Shown piece after piece: positions 14,602 to 23,268 of a stretch of DNA of 31,097 nucleotides (positions within the stretch are counted from its first letter, which is position 1; each line of letters starts with the position of its first letter). Below the pieces are notes generated by a model. It was not told the DNA's origin, made no database searches, and saw only the letters and a list, made by a program, of their open reading frames with translations. This DNA is from Prevotellaceae bacterium UBA711. GTDB lineage: Bacteria; Bacteroidota; Bacteroidia; Bacteroidales; Bacteroidaceae. A program made the position numbers and the translations under genes. The stretch covers positions 1 to 31,097 of the forward strand of contig DBLZ01000040.1 in NCBI GenBank assembly GCA_002297545.1, written 5' to 3'.

Positions 14602-17600
14602 TCAGTCCGAATTGATGCTGTACTCTATGCCGTCGTTGCCCTGGAGAGTGTCTATCAGTTGGCGTGTGACCTTTACCTTCAGCCCGGACGGCTTCATGGA
14701 TAGAGTGGAACCGTCGCTGTTGTAGAAAGTGAACTCCACCGGCACGTTGCCCTCCTCCTGACGGAGTGACTCGCTGAGCATCAGCACCTGTTCCTCGGTT
14801 AGGGTGTCGGCGTTGAGGTGAATGGTGAGTTTATGGATAAGGTCGTCGTGCACATCGCTCAGATACAGTATCTCGCCTATGGTCAACTGCACACGCGTGG
14901 GGTCGAAGCGTCCCGGCTGCACCTGTCCCTTGATGTAGAGCGTACTGCCCACCATCATGTATCCGCTCCACCTGGGCCAGTCCTGACCGAAGAGCGCTAT
15001 CTCGCCCTGGCCGCTATAGTCCTCGATGGTGACTATGCCGTAGCCCGAGCCACGGCGGCTGATACCCGTCTTGACGTTGGTGATGATGCCACCAAGGGAA
15101 AAGTCGCCATTGACAAAGGCCGATGGGTCCTCCAGGTCGGTAGCATGCATGGTGCAGACGTTGCGGATGATGACCGAATACTCGTCCAACGGATGCCCCG
15201 AGAGATAGATGCCCACGAGACTGCGCTCGCGGTTGAGACGCTCCAAAGTGCTCCACGGTTCTGCCTGCGGTATGGGCGGAGTGCTGACTTCCACCATGTC
15301 GGCCCCGAAGAACGAGAACTGCGCCTCCATCATGCTCTGCTGGTAACTGTTGCCATATCGTGCAAGGGTGTCCAGAAAAATTTCGCCCTTGCTGTTGAAG
15401 CCCAGGAACTGCTCGCGCCGGATCTGTTCACTGAAGGTATCAAAGGCACCGCTCAGGGCCAGACACTCCAAACCGTTGCGCTTGACAGTGGATATGGGCA
15501 CGCGCTGCACGAAATCGAACAAGTCCTTGTACGGGCCATTCTTCTCACGCTCCTGCACTATGGCCTCGGCCGCAGCCTCGCCCAGTCCCTTGATGGCCAT
15601 CAGACCAAAACGTATCTGCGACTGGCTGTTCACGCCGAAGTTGGCATGTGACTCGTTCACGTCGGGTCCCAGCACCTTTATCTTCAGGGCGCGGCACTCG
15701 TCCAGCAGCTTGGTTATTTCCTTGATATCGTCCTTGCGGCGTGTAAGCAGGGCGGCCATGAACTCGGCCGGATAGTGTGCCTTGAGGTAGGCCGTCTGGT
15801 AGGCCACCCAGGAGTAGCAAGCCGCATGTGACTTGTTGAAGGCATAAGAAGCGAACTTCTCCCAGTCGCCCCATATCTTCTCCAGAACCTTGGGGTCGTG
15901 ACCGTTGCGCACGCCGCCCTCGATGAACTTGGGCTTCATGGCATCGACTATGTCCTTCTTCTTCTTACCCATGGCCTTACGCAGAGCATCGCTCTCGCCT
16001 CGGGTAAAGTCGGCCAGCAGACGGCTCAGCAGCATGACCTGCTCCTGATAGACGGTGATGCCATAGGTGTCTTTGAGGTACTTCTCCATCACTGGGATGT
16101 CGTACTTGATCTCCTCCTGGCCATTCTTGCGTGCAATGAACGAAGGAATATAGTCCATGGGGCCTGGACGGTACAGGGCGTTCATGGCTATGAGGTCCTC
16201 GAATACCGTAGGACGCAGTTCCTTGAGGTACTTCTGCATGCCCGCAGACTCGAACTGGAACGTGCCTATCGTCCTCCCCTCCTGATATAGCTTATAGGTT
16301 AGTTCGTCGTCAATGGGCAGGCTGTCCAGATCTATGTCTATGCCGTGCGCCTCCTTGACGACGCGACATGCCTCCTTCATCTCCGAGAGCGTCTTCAGGC
16401 CAAGAAAGTCCATTTTGATAAGACCTGTGGACTCTATGACATGGCCGTCGTATTGTGTCACGGCAGTCTTCTCGCCGGGGAAGTCGGGGTCGTCCGCCGT
16501 GCTCACTGGGACGTGGTCGGATATGGGGTCGCGGCAGATGATGAAACCACAGGCGTGGATGCCGGTGCCTCGGATATTGCCCTCCAGCATGCGGGCATAC
16601 TTTATTGTATTGGCCAGGACGGGGTCGGAACTGGCCTCAGCCTGCTGCAACTCCACGGTGCACTTGATGGCATTGGTCAGATTCATCTTCAGGTCCTTGC
16701 CGTCCAAGTTAAGCCGGTCGGGAATGGCCTTGCAGAGGGCGTTGGCCTTGTCCAGCGGCAACTTCTCTATGCGGGCGACATCCTTTATGCTGTTCTTGGT
16801 AGCCATGGTGGAGTACGTGATAATGTGGGCACAGTTCTCCTTGCCGTACTTCTCCATCACCCACTGCAACACGCGACCGCGGCCATCGTCATCGAAATCG
16901 GTATCAATATCGGGCAGGGAGATACGGTCGGGATTGAGGAAACGCTCAAACAGCAGATCGTACTTCAACGGATCCAGTCGCGTGATGCCCAGGCAATAAG
17001 CCACCACACTGCCGGCGGCCGATCCACGTCCGGGCCCCACCCATACACCCAGCTCGTTGCGGGCAGAGTTGATAAAGTCCTGCACTATGAGGAAGTAGCC
17101 GGGGAAGCCCATGGTCTTCATGATGTGCAACTCGAAGCGGATGCGGTCGTCCACCTCCTTGGACAAATTCTCGCCATAGAGTTTCCGTGCTCCGATATAG
17201 GCCAAATGGCCCAGATAGTCGGCCTCGAACTTGATACGGTACAGTTTGTCTATGCCGCCCAACTTGGCAATTTTCTTCTCGCCCTCCTCGCGTGACAGCG
17301 GGTTCTGTCCGTTCTCGTCAGTGGTGAACTCACGGAAGAGGTCCTCCTCTGTCAGGCGCTCGCGCCACTGCTGCTCAGTGCCGAACTCCTCGGGGATGGG
17401 AAAGAAAGGCATGATGGGATTAGAGTCCAGACCATACATCTCCACCTTGTCCAGTATCTCGGTAGTATTGGCCAGGACCTCGGGTATGTCGGCAAACACC
17501 TCGTTCATCTCGTCGCGCGTCTTGAACCACTCCTGTTTGGTGTAGAGCATGCGCGTGGGGTCGTTCAGGTCCTTATTGGTGGATAGGCAGAGCAGATGGT

Positions 17601-18321
17601 CGTGGGCCTCGGCATTCTCCTCGTCCACAAAATGCGAGTCGTTGGTGGCAATCACCCTCACGCCCAGCCGGTGCCCCAGGTCCATGATGACCGGATTGAC
17701 TTTCTTCTGCAACTCGTAGGTCTCGCGGTTGGCCCTTTGACGCGGGTCCTTCACCTGGTGGCGTTGCACCTCCAGATAGTAGTCATCGCCCCATATCTCC
17801 TTGAACCACAACACGGCCTTTTCCACCTCGGCCATGTCACCGGCCAGTATCTTGCGCGGTATCTCGCCGCCCAGACAGGCCGAGGATATAATCAGGCCCT
17901 CATGAAACTGCGCCAGATCCCGATGGTCCGTACGGGGACGCATATAGTATCCGTCCACCCACGAACGGCTGACCAGCTTGATCAGATTCTTGTACCCCAC
18001 CTCGTTCTTGGCCAGCACCACCAGGTGCCAGCCACTCTGATCCTGTTTGCCCTCGCGCAGGCTTTTGTCTCCGCGCCTGGCCACATACATCTCGCAACCG
18101 AAGATGGGCTTGAACGGTTCCAGCCCCTCCTTCTTGCGCTTGCCGTTCACCTTGGCACAGTAGTCAAAGAAATCCTTTATGCCAAACATATTGCCATGGT
18201 CGGTGATGGCCATGCCTCGCATGCCGTCGCCAATGGCCTTGTCTACCAGGCGCGGTATGCTGGCCTGCCCGTCGAGCAGGGAATACTGTGTGTGTACATG
18301 CAAGTGAACGAAATCTTCCAT
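14602..18321 (-). CDS. dnaE: DNA polymerase III alpha subunit
   Basis: The 1239-residue product is the replicative polymerase. The N-terminal PHP domain starts at FVHLHVHTQYSLLDG (His8, His10). The catalytic palm contains LPDIDTDFDDDGRGR with Asp471 and Asp473. The fingers and helix-hairpin-helix regions follow (YNAL-type segment AMNALYRPGPMDYIPSF, and AYNKSH-like YAFNKSHAACYSWVAYQ). An OB-fold sits near residues 1065-1140 (LGGIITNVKTGISRRGSGYG). The start at 18321 was chosen because a further 37-codon extension lacks homology and crosses the promoter region. It is divergent from psd and first in the run toward pyrH. Confidence 0.97.
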   Translation of the reverse strand: MEDFVHLHVHTQYSLLDGQASIPRLVDKAIGDGMRGMAITDHGNMFGIKDFFDYCAKVNGKRKKEGLEPFKPIFGCEMYVARRGDKSLREGKQDQSGWHLVVLAKNEVGYKNLIKLVSRSWVDGYYMRPRTDHRDLAQFHEGLIISSACLGGEIPRKILAGDMAEVEKAVLWFKEIWGDDYYLEVQRHQVKDPRQRANRETYELQKKVNPVIMDLGHRLGVRVIATNDSHFVDEENAEAHDHLLCLSTNKDLNDPTRMLYTKQEWFKTRDEMNEVFADIPEVLANTTEILDKVEMYGLDSNPIMPFFPIPEEFGTEQQWRERLTEEDLFREFTTDENGQNPLSREEGEKKIAKLGGIDKLYRIKFEADYLGHLAYIGARKLYGENLSKEVDDRIRFELHIMKTMGFPGYFLIVQDFINSARNELGVWVGPGRGSAAGSVVAYCLGITRLDPLKYDLLFERFLNPDRISLPDIDTDFDDDGRGRVLQWVMEKYGKENCAHIITYSTMATKNSIKDVARIEKLPLDKANALCKAIPDRLNLDGKDLKMNLTNAIKCTVELQQAEASSDPVLANTIKYARMLEGNIRGTGIHACGFIICRDPISDHVPVSTADDPDFPGEKTAVTQYDGHVIESTGLIKMDFLGLKTLSEMKEACRVVKEAHGIDIDLDSLPIDDELTYKLYQEGRTIGTFQFESAGMQKYLKELRPTVFEDLIAMNALYRPGPMDYIPSFIARKNGQEEIKYDIPVMEKYLKDTYGITVYQEQVMLLSRLLADFTRGESDALRKAMGKKKKDIVDAMKPKFIEGGVRNGHDPKVLEKIWGDWEKFASYAFNKSHAACYSWVAYQTAYLKAHYPAEFMAALLTRRKDDIKEITKLLDECRALKIKVLGPDVNESHANFGVNSQSQIRFGLMAIKGLGEAAAEAIVQEREKNGPYKDLFDFVQRVPISTVKRNGLECLALSGAFDTFSEQIRREQFLGFNSKGEIFLDTLARYGNSYQQSMMEAQFSFFGADMVEVSTPPIPQAEPWSTLERLNRERSLVGIYLSGHPLDEYSVIIRNVCTMHATDLEDPSAFVNGDFSLGGIITNVKTGISRRGSGYGIVTIEDYSGQGEIALFGQDWPRWSGYMMVGSTLYIKGQVQPGRFDPTRVQLTIGEILYLSDVHDDLIHKLTIHLNADTLTEEQVLMLSESLRQEEGNVPVEFTFYNSDGSTLSMKPSGLKVKVTRQLIDTLQGNDGIEYSINSD

Positions 18322-18407
18322 TGTGAGCAGTGTCCTTTCCTTGTTTTGATGGCATAAAGGTAATGTATTTTCCTTGGTCCGCACTGCCAGGGGCACAATA
18401 ATTAAGC

Positions 18408-18423
18408 CTTTTTTGCAAAAAAG
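18408..18423. other. Perfect 16-bp palindrome between dnaE and psd
   Basis: CTTTTTTGCAAAAAAG is exactly self-complementary. It lies in the 163-nt divergent region, 35 nt before the psd -7 box. It could be a regulator site or a bend element; T/A tracts alone could produce it. Confidence 0.5.
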
Positions 18424-18457
18424 CGTGCACACATGCCCCCGTATGCTTTTTTATTTA

Positions 18458-18465
18458 TATCTTTG
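18458..18465 (+). promoter_or_regulatory. -7 box of the psd-pssA-tsaE operon
   Basis: TATCTTTG matches TAnnTTTG and ends 19 nt before the psd start codon. No TTTG lies at the expected -33 position. Confidence 0.5.
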
Positions 18466-18484
18466 TCTTTAAAAAGTAGAGCAA

Positions 18485-19183
18485 ATGGGTAAGAGACTGC
18501 GCAAACTGAAAAAGATACGCCTGCATCGCGAGGGAACAACCACCCTTGTCCTCGGGTTCATCGTCTTTGCTGTATTGAATGCTTTGGTGTACTATGTGGT
18601 CAGCCCGTTCTGCCCTGCGGTAAGCTATGCATTTGCCGCAATCACGGTAGTTGTCTATCTTGTCGTGGTCAACTTCTTCCGCTGCCCCATACGCCGTTAT
18701 GAACATCCCGACACCGACGGTCTGATAATAGCGCCCGCCGACGGCAAGGTGGTGGTCATCGAGGAAGTGGAGGAGAACGAATACTTCCACGACCGCCGAC
18801 TGATGGTGAGCATCTTTATGAGCCTGTTCAACGTGCACGCCAACTGGGTACCGTGCGACGGCAAGGTGAAAATGGTGCGCCATCACGACGGACGATACAA
18901 GGCTGCATGGCTGCCCAAGTCCAGCACCGAGAACGAACGCAGCACCGTGGTGATAACCTCATCCACGGGACACGAGATACTGGTACGCCAGGTGGCCGGA
19001 GCCATGGCACGGCGCATTGTCACATACCTGAAGGAAGGCGATGATTGCGTCATAGACGAGCACATGGGCTTCATAAAGTTCGGCAGCCGAGTGGACATTT
19101 TCCTGCCCATAGGTACCAAGGTACAGGTACGCCTGGGACAGCGCACCACAGGCAACGAGACCGAAATAGCCCGTCTGCCTTAG
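18485..19183 (+). CDS. psd: Phosphatidylserine decarboxylase proenzyme
   Basis: The 232-residue membrane protein makes phosphatidylethanolamine from phosphatidylserine. It has two N-terminal membrane segments (about 20-40 and 44-64), the IIAPADGKVV motif with Asp86, NVHANWVP with His118, and the autocatalytic cleavage site Gly200-Ser201 in FIKFGSR, where Ser201 becomes the pyruvoyl group. This is the short (group II) Psd form common in Bacteroidota, where the motif is GS rather than LGST. pssA follows 43 nt downstream, which places consecutive pathway steps in one operon. Confidence 0.95.
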   Translation: MGKRLRKLKKIRLHREGTTTLVLGFIVFAVLNALVYYVVSPFCPAVSYAFAAITVVVYLVVVNFFRCPIRRYEHPDTDGLIIAPADGKVVVIEEVEENEYFHDRRLMVSIFMSLFNVHANWVPCDGKVKMVRHHDGRYKAAWLPKSSTENERSTVVITSSTGHEILVRQVAGAMARRIVTYLKEGDDCVIDEHMGFIKFGSRVDIFLPIGTKVQVRLGQRTTGNETEIARLP

Positions 19184-19226
19184 TGGCAACGACATACCAC
19201 ACAGGACCCATTCACCAGACACTATA

Positions 19227-19949
19227 ATGAAAAGACATATTCCCAACACCATCACCTGCTGCAACCTCATTTGCGGCTGCATTGCCACGGGCGCAGCATT
19301 CCAGGCCACGGTTCCGGCCAACTACTTTTGGGCCATAGTTTTCATCTTGGCAGGAGCCATATTCGACTTCTTCGACGGCATGGTGGCACGCCTGCTGGGT
19401 GTATCCTCACCCATAGGAAAGGAACTGGACTCGCTGGCCGACGTGGTGACTTTCGGCGTGGCTCCATCGGCCATGCTGTTCAGTCTGTTCCGCGAGGTGC
19501 AGTACCCGGAGTTCATGCTATCCCTGCGCTACATCATGCCCTACACGGCATTCATAATGGCGGCATTCTCCGCCCTACGGTTGGCCAAGTTCAACCTGGA
19601 CACCCGCCAGAGTACATCCTTCATAGGTCTGCCCACACCGGCCAACGCGCTTTTTTGGGGCAGCCTCATTGTGGGACAACACGCATTCCTGATCAGCGGC
19701 AAGTTCAATGCCCTGTTCCTCTTCCTCTTCATGCTGCTCTTTTGCTTCCTGCTGGTGGCAGAGTTGCCGCTGTTTGCCCTGAAGTTCAAGAACCTGTCGT
19801 GGACGGACAACAAGGTAAAATACATCTTCCTGCTGGGCTGCATACCGTGCTTCCTACTGGCTGAAAGTTGTTTTGCAGCCATCATCCTATGGTACGTGCT
19901 GCTATCCATCGTTGCACCTCTTCTGTCTCCTGCTCATGACAACTGCTGA
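19227..19949 (+). CDS. pssA: CDP-diacylglycerol--serine O-phosphatidyltransferase
   Basis: The 240-residue polytopic inner-membrane enzyme condenses CDP-diacylglycerol and serine to phosphatidylserine, the substrate of Psd encoded just upstream. The CDP-alcohol phosphatidyltransferase signature is complete: Asp47, Asp50-Gly51, Ala54-Arg55, Gly64, Asp68 and Asp72 in the stretch from DFFDGMVAR to LDSLAD. About seven to eight hydrophobic segments follow. The gene overlaps tsaE by 14 nt. Confidence 0.95.
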   Translation: MKRHIPNTITCCNLICGCIATGAAFQATVPANYFWAIVFILAGAIFDFFDGMVARLLGVSSPIGKELDSLADVVTFGVAPSAMLFSLFREVQYPEFMLSLRYIMPYTAFIMAAFSALRLAKFNLDTRQSTSFIGLPTPANALFWGSLIVGQHAFLISGKFNALFLFLFMLLFCFLLVAELPLFALKFKNLSWTDNKVKYIFLLGCIPCFLLAESCFAAIILWYVLLSIVAPLLSPAHDNC

Positions 19950-20355
19950 AATCATAATCCCATCACTGGACAGGATAGCAGAAGCTGCACGCTCCTTCGT
20001 GGCACACATCGGCGAGCGACGCCTCTTTGCCTTCTACGGAGACATGGGAGCAGGAAAGACTACCTTCATAAAGGCCATCTGCGATGAGTTGGGAGTGACG
20101 GATACAGTCAGCAGTCCCACCTTTGCTATTGTCAACGAGTACAGTTCGGCACATGGCCCAATTTATCATTTCGACTTTTACCGCATCAAACGTATCTCCG
20201 AAGTCATGGATTTAGGCTTTGACGACTATACCTACAGCGGGCATCTTTGTCTGATGGAATGGCCCGAACTGATAGAAGAGATATTGCCCGAAGATACCGT
20301 GGATGTATATATTGAGGCACAAGAAGACGGCACGCGCGTGGTGCGCATGGACTGA
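19936..20355 (+). CDS. tsaE: tRNA t6A37 biosynthesis ATPase TsaE
   Basis: The 139-residue P-loop ATPase works with TsaB/TsaD in forming threonylcarbamoyl-adenosine at tRNA position 37. The Walker A motif GDMGAGKTT spans residues 35-43, followed by SSPTFAIVNEY and the IYHFDFYRIK and LCLMEWPE segments diagnostic of the YjeE/TsaE family. The start at 19936 overlaps the pssA end by 14 nt; a further in-frame upstream ATG at 19873 would lie deep inside pssA and has no homology. In several Bacteroidota tsaE sits beside porX; here the two are about 13.5 kb apart. Confidence 0.95.
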   Translation: MTTAEIIIPSLDRIAEAARSFVAHIGERRLFAFYGDMGAGKTTFIKAICDELGVTDTVSSPTFAIVNEYSSAHGPIYHFDFYRIKRISEVMDLGFDDYTYSGHLCLMEWPELIEEILPEDTVDVYIEAQEDGTRVVRMD

Positions 20356-20721
20356 ACCACCTCTTCCATTACATGTTCCCCCTTCTTTAAGGGGACACAC
20401 CTATTTGCCTCCCCCCTATACCTTAATATACAACACGCGCGCGTGAATAGGTCTTTCCCCCAAAATCCCAATCCATCAGAGCCTTCTCTTCCCACTTTCT
20501 TCCTATAAGCCCATTCCGTTACTTCTCAACCCTTCTGGGCCATCCACCTTGCCCACATCACAAGAGAGAGAGGACAACCAAAACATATTGTCCCCTCTCC
20601 GTAATCACATCAATTCTATTTCAATCTATTACATACCGACGCGCTTTTGTTGCCGGTTCCTTTTAGCTTATATATGCCACACCCTATCAGATTAGCAAGC
20701 CTCAGCCTGCCAGGGTTGCCG
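20356..20721. other. Pyrimidine-rich convergent interval between tsaE and blaR1-like gene
   Basis: This 366-nt gene-free stretch lies between the 3' ends of two convergent operons. Its first two-thirds are strikingly C/T-rich on the plus strand. It contains a small hairpin after tsaE (20379-20384 with 20389-20394), a 12-bp alternating-purine palindrome (20434-20445) and the larger hairpin at 20566-20599. No ORF looks real. Confidence 0.6.
20566..20599 (-). terminator. Hairpin downstream of the blaR1-like gene
   Basis: Positions 20566-20577 pair with 20588-20599 over 12 bp with one mismatch and a 10-nt loop. Read on the minus strand it is about 120 nt past the stop codon of the BlaR1-like gene and followed by a CT-rich tail. 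Confidence 0.4.
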
Positions 20722-22206
20722 TCATTTAAGACGGAAAATAACTGGTATGGCAAAATGCGTGGCACAAGGCTGCGTCTTCTCTTTGTCCCGATAAGCCGGC
20801 GTCCACTTGGGCATTGCCTTCACCAACCTGATGACTTCCTCGGAACAGGCGTCAACAGCTTCTTGATAGGCGGCCTCATCATGCTCTTCAGTCTTGCCAT
20901 CCTTGGCACGAGCGGTGACGGTAACGGTGTGCAGCTTAGCGGCATCTGCAACTTCTCTCAAAATACGTACGTCGCTGATACTGCCGTCCTTGCCCACAAG
21001 GAACCGCACCACCACCCTACCCTGTATGCCCAGTTCCTGGGCTTTGGCAGGATAACGTATCGTCTTACGAAGGAACGCAAAGAGCTCCTCATCTCCTCCT
21101 GGAAAACTTGGATACACTGGTACAATGGCACAATAGTCGGCAGAGACCTTTACGCTGTCAGCATCACCCTTGACGGCGGAAGGTAAGGCAAAGGCCGCAT
21201 CTTTTTGCTCTTTTGCTTGCTTGTTAATGGTTTTTGTACTAACTTTGCCGACTGAAGCCTCGGTGGCATCATTGCCATTGGCCGATGAGGCGGTGGGCTG
21301 GACTGTGGCAAAGGCACTGAGTGCCAAGGTTGCCATCGGCAGGATATACAGCACCTTGCTGCACATCCATTTCGCGGATTTTGATTTCTGCATCATAGTG
21401 ATACGTTTTATAATTAAACTATGGTCGAAGTTGTTGGCAAAGGCGTAGGAACTGGAGCCAACAACTTTCTTTATCAACAACATTTGATAGTCCCGGGCCG
21501 AGACACCGTGGCGCAGGACGCTGTCGTCGGCCTGATACTCGTGCACGTCACGCATGCTACTGCCCAGTATGTATACAAGCGGATTCCACCACTGCAATGT
21601 CTGTACCAAAGCAAGGAGAAGCAAATCCAAGGAATGCCGGGCACGTACATGGGCCATCTCGTGCAGGAGAATCTCCCGGCCGTTCTCGCGATAGTCCCGT
21701 TCGCTGATTACTACAGAACGCATCCAGCTGTATGGCGCCACCTCCTCGGCATGGCAGTAGACATGCACTCCGTCACTGGTCTGCCGCCACAGGCTGCCCC
21801 GCCTCATCACCACACCCATCTGCACAACCTGATACACATGCCACAGGAACACCGCCACCATCACTGCCACGAACACCAGTGACACATAGTGCCAAGCACC
21901 CAATGCAGGAGAGCCGATGACCTGTGCGGCGCGTACGTCCACCTCCGGCATCAATACGGCAGAAACCTGTACATCGCTCCCGGCCGATGCAGGCCTGAAT
22001 ACCGTTTGCACCGGGGCAAGGCCTTCCCACGCCAAGGAATGGACATCCAACAATGGCAATGCCAAGGACAGGAGCAGGATTGACAGGAGTACAATGCGGT
22101 TCAGACGGAAAAAACTTTCCTTCCTGAGCATAAGCATATACGGGATGTACAGCATGGACAGCGCAAGGGCGGACCGGAGGGAATATGCCAATATGGATTC
22201 TATCAT
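20722..22206 (-). CDS. BlaR1-like M56 membrane metallopeptidase with C-terminal TonB-like domain
   Basis: The 494-residue product has membrane segments near residues 6-26, 36-55, 105-128 and 284-302. The zinc protease motif is His182-Glu183-Met-Ala-His186, with a candidate third ligand Glu223 in VHEYQADD. After the last membrane span comes a linker and a TonB C-terminal-like domain (about 365-494; YPSFPGGDEELFAFLRK, then GIQGRVVVRFLVGKDGSI). This M56 plus TonB layout is frequent in Bacteroidota and replaces the penicillin-sensing domain of staphylococcal BlaR1/MecR1, so the ligand is unknown. The gene follows a BlaI-type repressor by 78 nt, and the peptidase probably controls its cleavage. 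Confidence 0.88.
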   Translation of the reverse strand: MIESILAYSLRSALALSMLYIPYMLMLRKESFFRLNRIVLLSILLLSLALPLLDVHSLAWEGLAPVQTVFRPASAGSDVQVSAVLMPEVDVRAAQVIGSPALGAWHYVSLVFVAVMVAVFLWHVYQVVQMGVVMRRGSLWRQTSDGVHVYCHAEEVAPYSWMRSVVISERDYRENGREILLHEMAHVRARHSLDLLLLALVQTLQWWNPLVYILGSSMRDVHEYQADDSVLRHGVSARDYQMLLIKKVVGSSSYAFANNFDHSLIIKRITMMQKSKSAKWMCSKVLYILPMATLALSAFATVQPTASSANGNDATEASVGKVSTKTINKQAKEQKDAAFALPSAVKGDADSVKVSADYCAIVPVYPSFPGGDEELFAFLRKTIRYPAKAQELGIQGRVVVRFLVGKDGSISDVRILREVADAAKLHTVTVTARAKDGKTEEHDEAAYQEAVDACSEEVIRLVKAMPKWTPAYRDKEKTQPCATHFAIPVIFRLK

Positions 22207-22284
22207 GGTATTGCTTTTATTTTGATTTCGTGTAAATGGAGTGCATGCCTGTGACGGGCAACTATGCTGACGACGGCCGTGGCC

Positions 22285-22683
22285 TCAGTCCTCTTCCTTG
22301 CTTATGGATGCCAAAAGTTCCTGTATCTCCTCGGGGGTGAGGTTCTCCTCGCGTACAAAGTAGCTGAACATGGACTTCAGGCTGCCGCCAAAGAAGTTCT
22401 TCTTCACATCCTGCATGGTGCGGCGGGTGTACTCGGCACGCGAGACCAGTGCCACATACATGTGGGTCTTGCCCTCGCCCTTGGTCTTGGAATAGTCCAG
22501 GTAGCCTTTCTCGTAGAGCACCTTCAGATACGTTGCCACAGTGGTATAGGCCGGACGGGGGGCCGGCCAACTGTTGAGCACGTCCCATGCACATGATGGG
22601 CGATCCAGGTCCCACAGGATGCTCATCACCTCGAATTCCACCTTTGTAAGTATGTTCTCATTGCGTTTCATCTGCGTATCCAT
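22285..22683 (-). CDS. BlaI/MecI-family transcriptional repressor
   Basis: This winged-helix repressor is 132 residues from the chosen start at 22683 (MDTQMKRNE; starts at 22701 and 22671 are alternatives). The family pattern is clear: LTKVEFEVMSILWDLDRP, then PAYTTVATYLKVLYEKGYL (recognition helix and wing), and the C-terminal dimerisation part with FFGGSLKSMFSYFV. It is followed by its cognate membrane peptidase. BlaI proteins normally repress their own operon until the partner protease triggers cleavage. An inverted repeat overlapping the promoter is a candidate operator. Confidence 0.93.
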   Translation of the reverse strand: MDTQMKRNENILTKVEFEVMSILWDLDRPSCAWDVLNSWPAPRPAYTTVATYLKVLYEKGYLDYSKTKGEGKTHMYVALVSRAEYTRRTMQDVKKNFFGGSLKSMFSYFVREENLTPEEIQELLASISKEED

Positions 22684-22698
22684 TACATTTGGCAATGG

Positions 22699-22741
22699 CA
22701 AAGGTCGGTATTGCCTTCAAATATCGCAAGGTTTAGATATT
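22699..22741 (-). promoter_or_regulatory. Promoter and candidate operator of the blaI-blaR1-like operon
   Basis: On the minus strand TTGC (22726-22729), 19 nt and GACCTTTG (22699-22706) approximate the Bacteroidota promoter. The inverted repeat AATATC (22720-22725) / GATATT (22736-22741) straddles the -33 element, where a repressor would block polymerase. A second ATATCTAA-type half-site lies just upstream. Operator assignment is inference. Confidence 0.45.
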
Positions 22742-23268
22742 GGAATTATTAGATATGGACCCATATTTAACCTTTATTCGTAGTAATAGGCCCTATCGTG
22801 ATGCCATGGCATGACTATCCGGCACAAGCAAGCGCGGTGTGTTGCCCCCATATTACAACAAAGGCGGTACACCACAACAAGAGCTGTGCTCCATCATAGA
22901 ACAGCAAGTACGACACCACACGAAGCTGCGGCAATAACGACAACGGCAACGATAGCACTCCGAAGGGACAACAAGCCACCGGCCCACGGAGGGAGTTTTC
23001 CCATCCCACGGAGAGTGTCTTCCCGCCCCACGGAGAGGATGTCGCATATTCACGAATTCGCGCCCTCAAATTCACGAATTCAAAGGTGAGAATTCGCGAA
23101 TTCGATGGCGCGTCCCGGCCGGGCGTTTCACGACACCTGCTTTAGGCGTGGGAACAGCCTTGCGGCAATAGCCCTTTCTGCTGTCCGAGGCCAAGCCTTG
23201 TGTGACACAAGTCCCGTAAGTATCGCCTTATTCCGATGGCATGATGTGGTGAACGGCTATACCACGGG
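22742..23268. other. Gene-free interval holding the 22-nt array
   Basis: Apart from the array at 22983-23114, this 527-nt stretch shows no credible coding region. A short hairpin (CTTGTG/CACAAG, near 23195-23210) lies about 60 nt past the SGNH gene's stop codon and may end that transcript. Confidence 0.55.
22983..23114. repeat. Six-unit direct repeat array in exact 22-nt register
   Basis: Units start at 22983, 23005, 23027, 23049, 23071 and 23093, each exactly 22 nt apart. The first three begin CCCACGGAG; the next two begin TTCACGAATTC and the sixth TTCGCGAATTC. A core of C(A/G)CG occupies the same position in all six, and the remainder of each unit diverges. The last unit contributes to a perfect 14-bp palindrome (23090-23103). 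The array sits in the gene-free 585-nt interval between the SGNH gene's 3' end and the blaI promoter. Confidence 0.8.

Noticed and set aside
18322..18432. 37-codon N-terminal extension of dnaE
   Set aside because: The PHP domain starts at the ATG at 18321; the extension covers the divergent promoter region and the 16-bp palindrome.
22983..23114. CRISPR array
   Set aside because: Repeat cores are only 9-11 nt with 11-13 nt between them, two core families are present, and no cas gene is nearby; far outside CRISPR dimensions.
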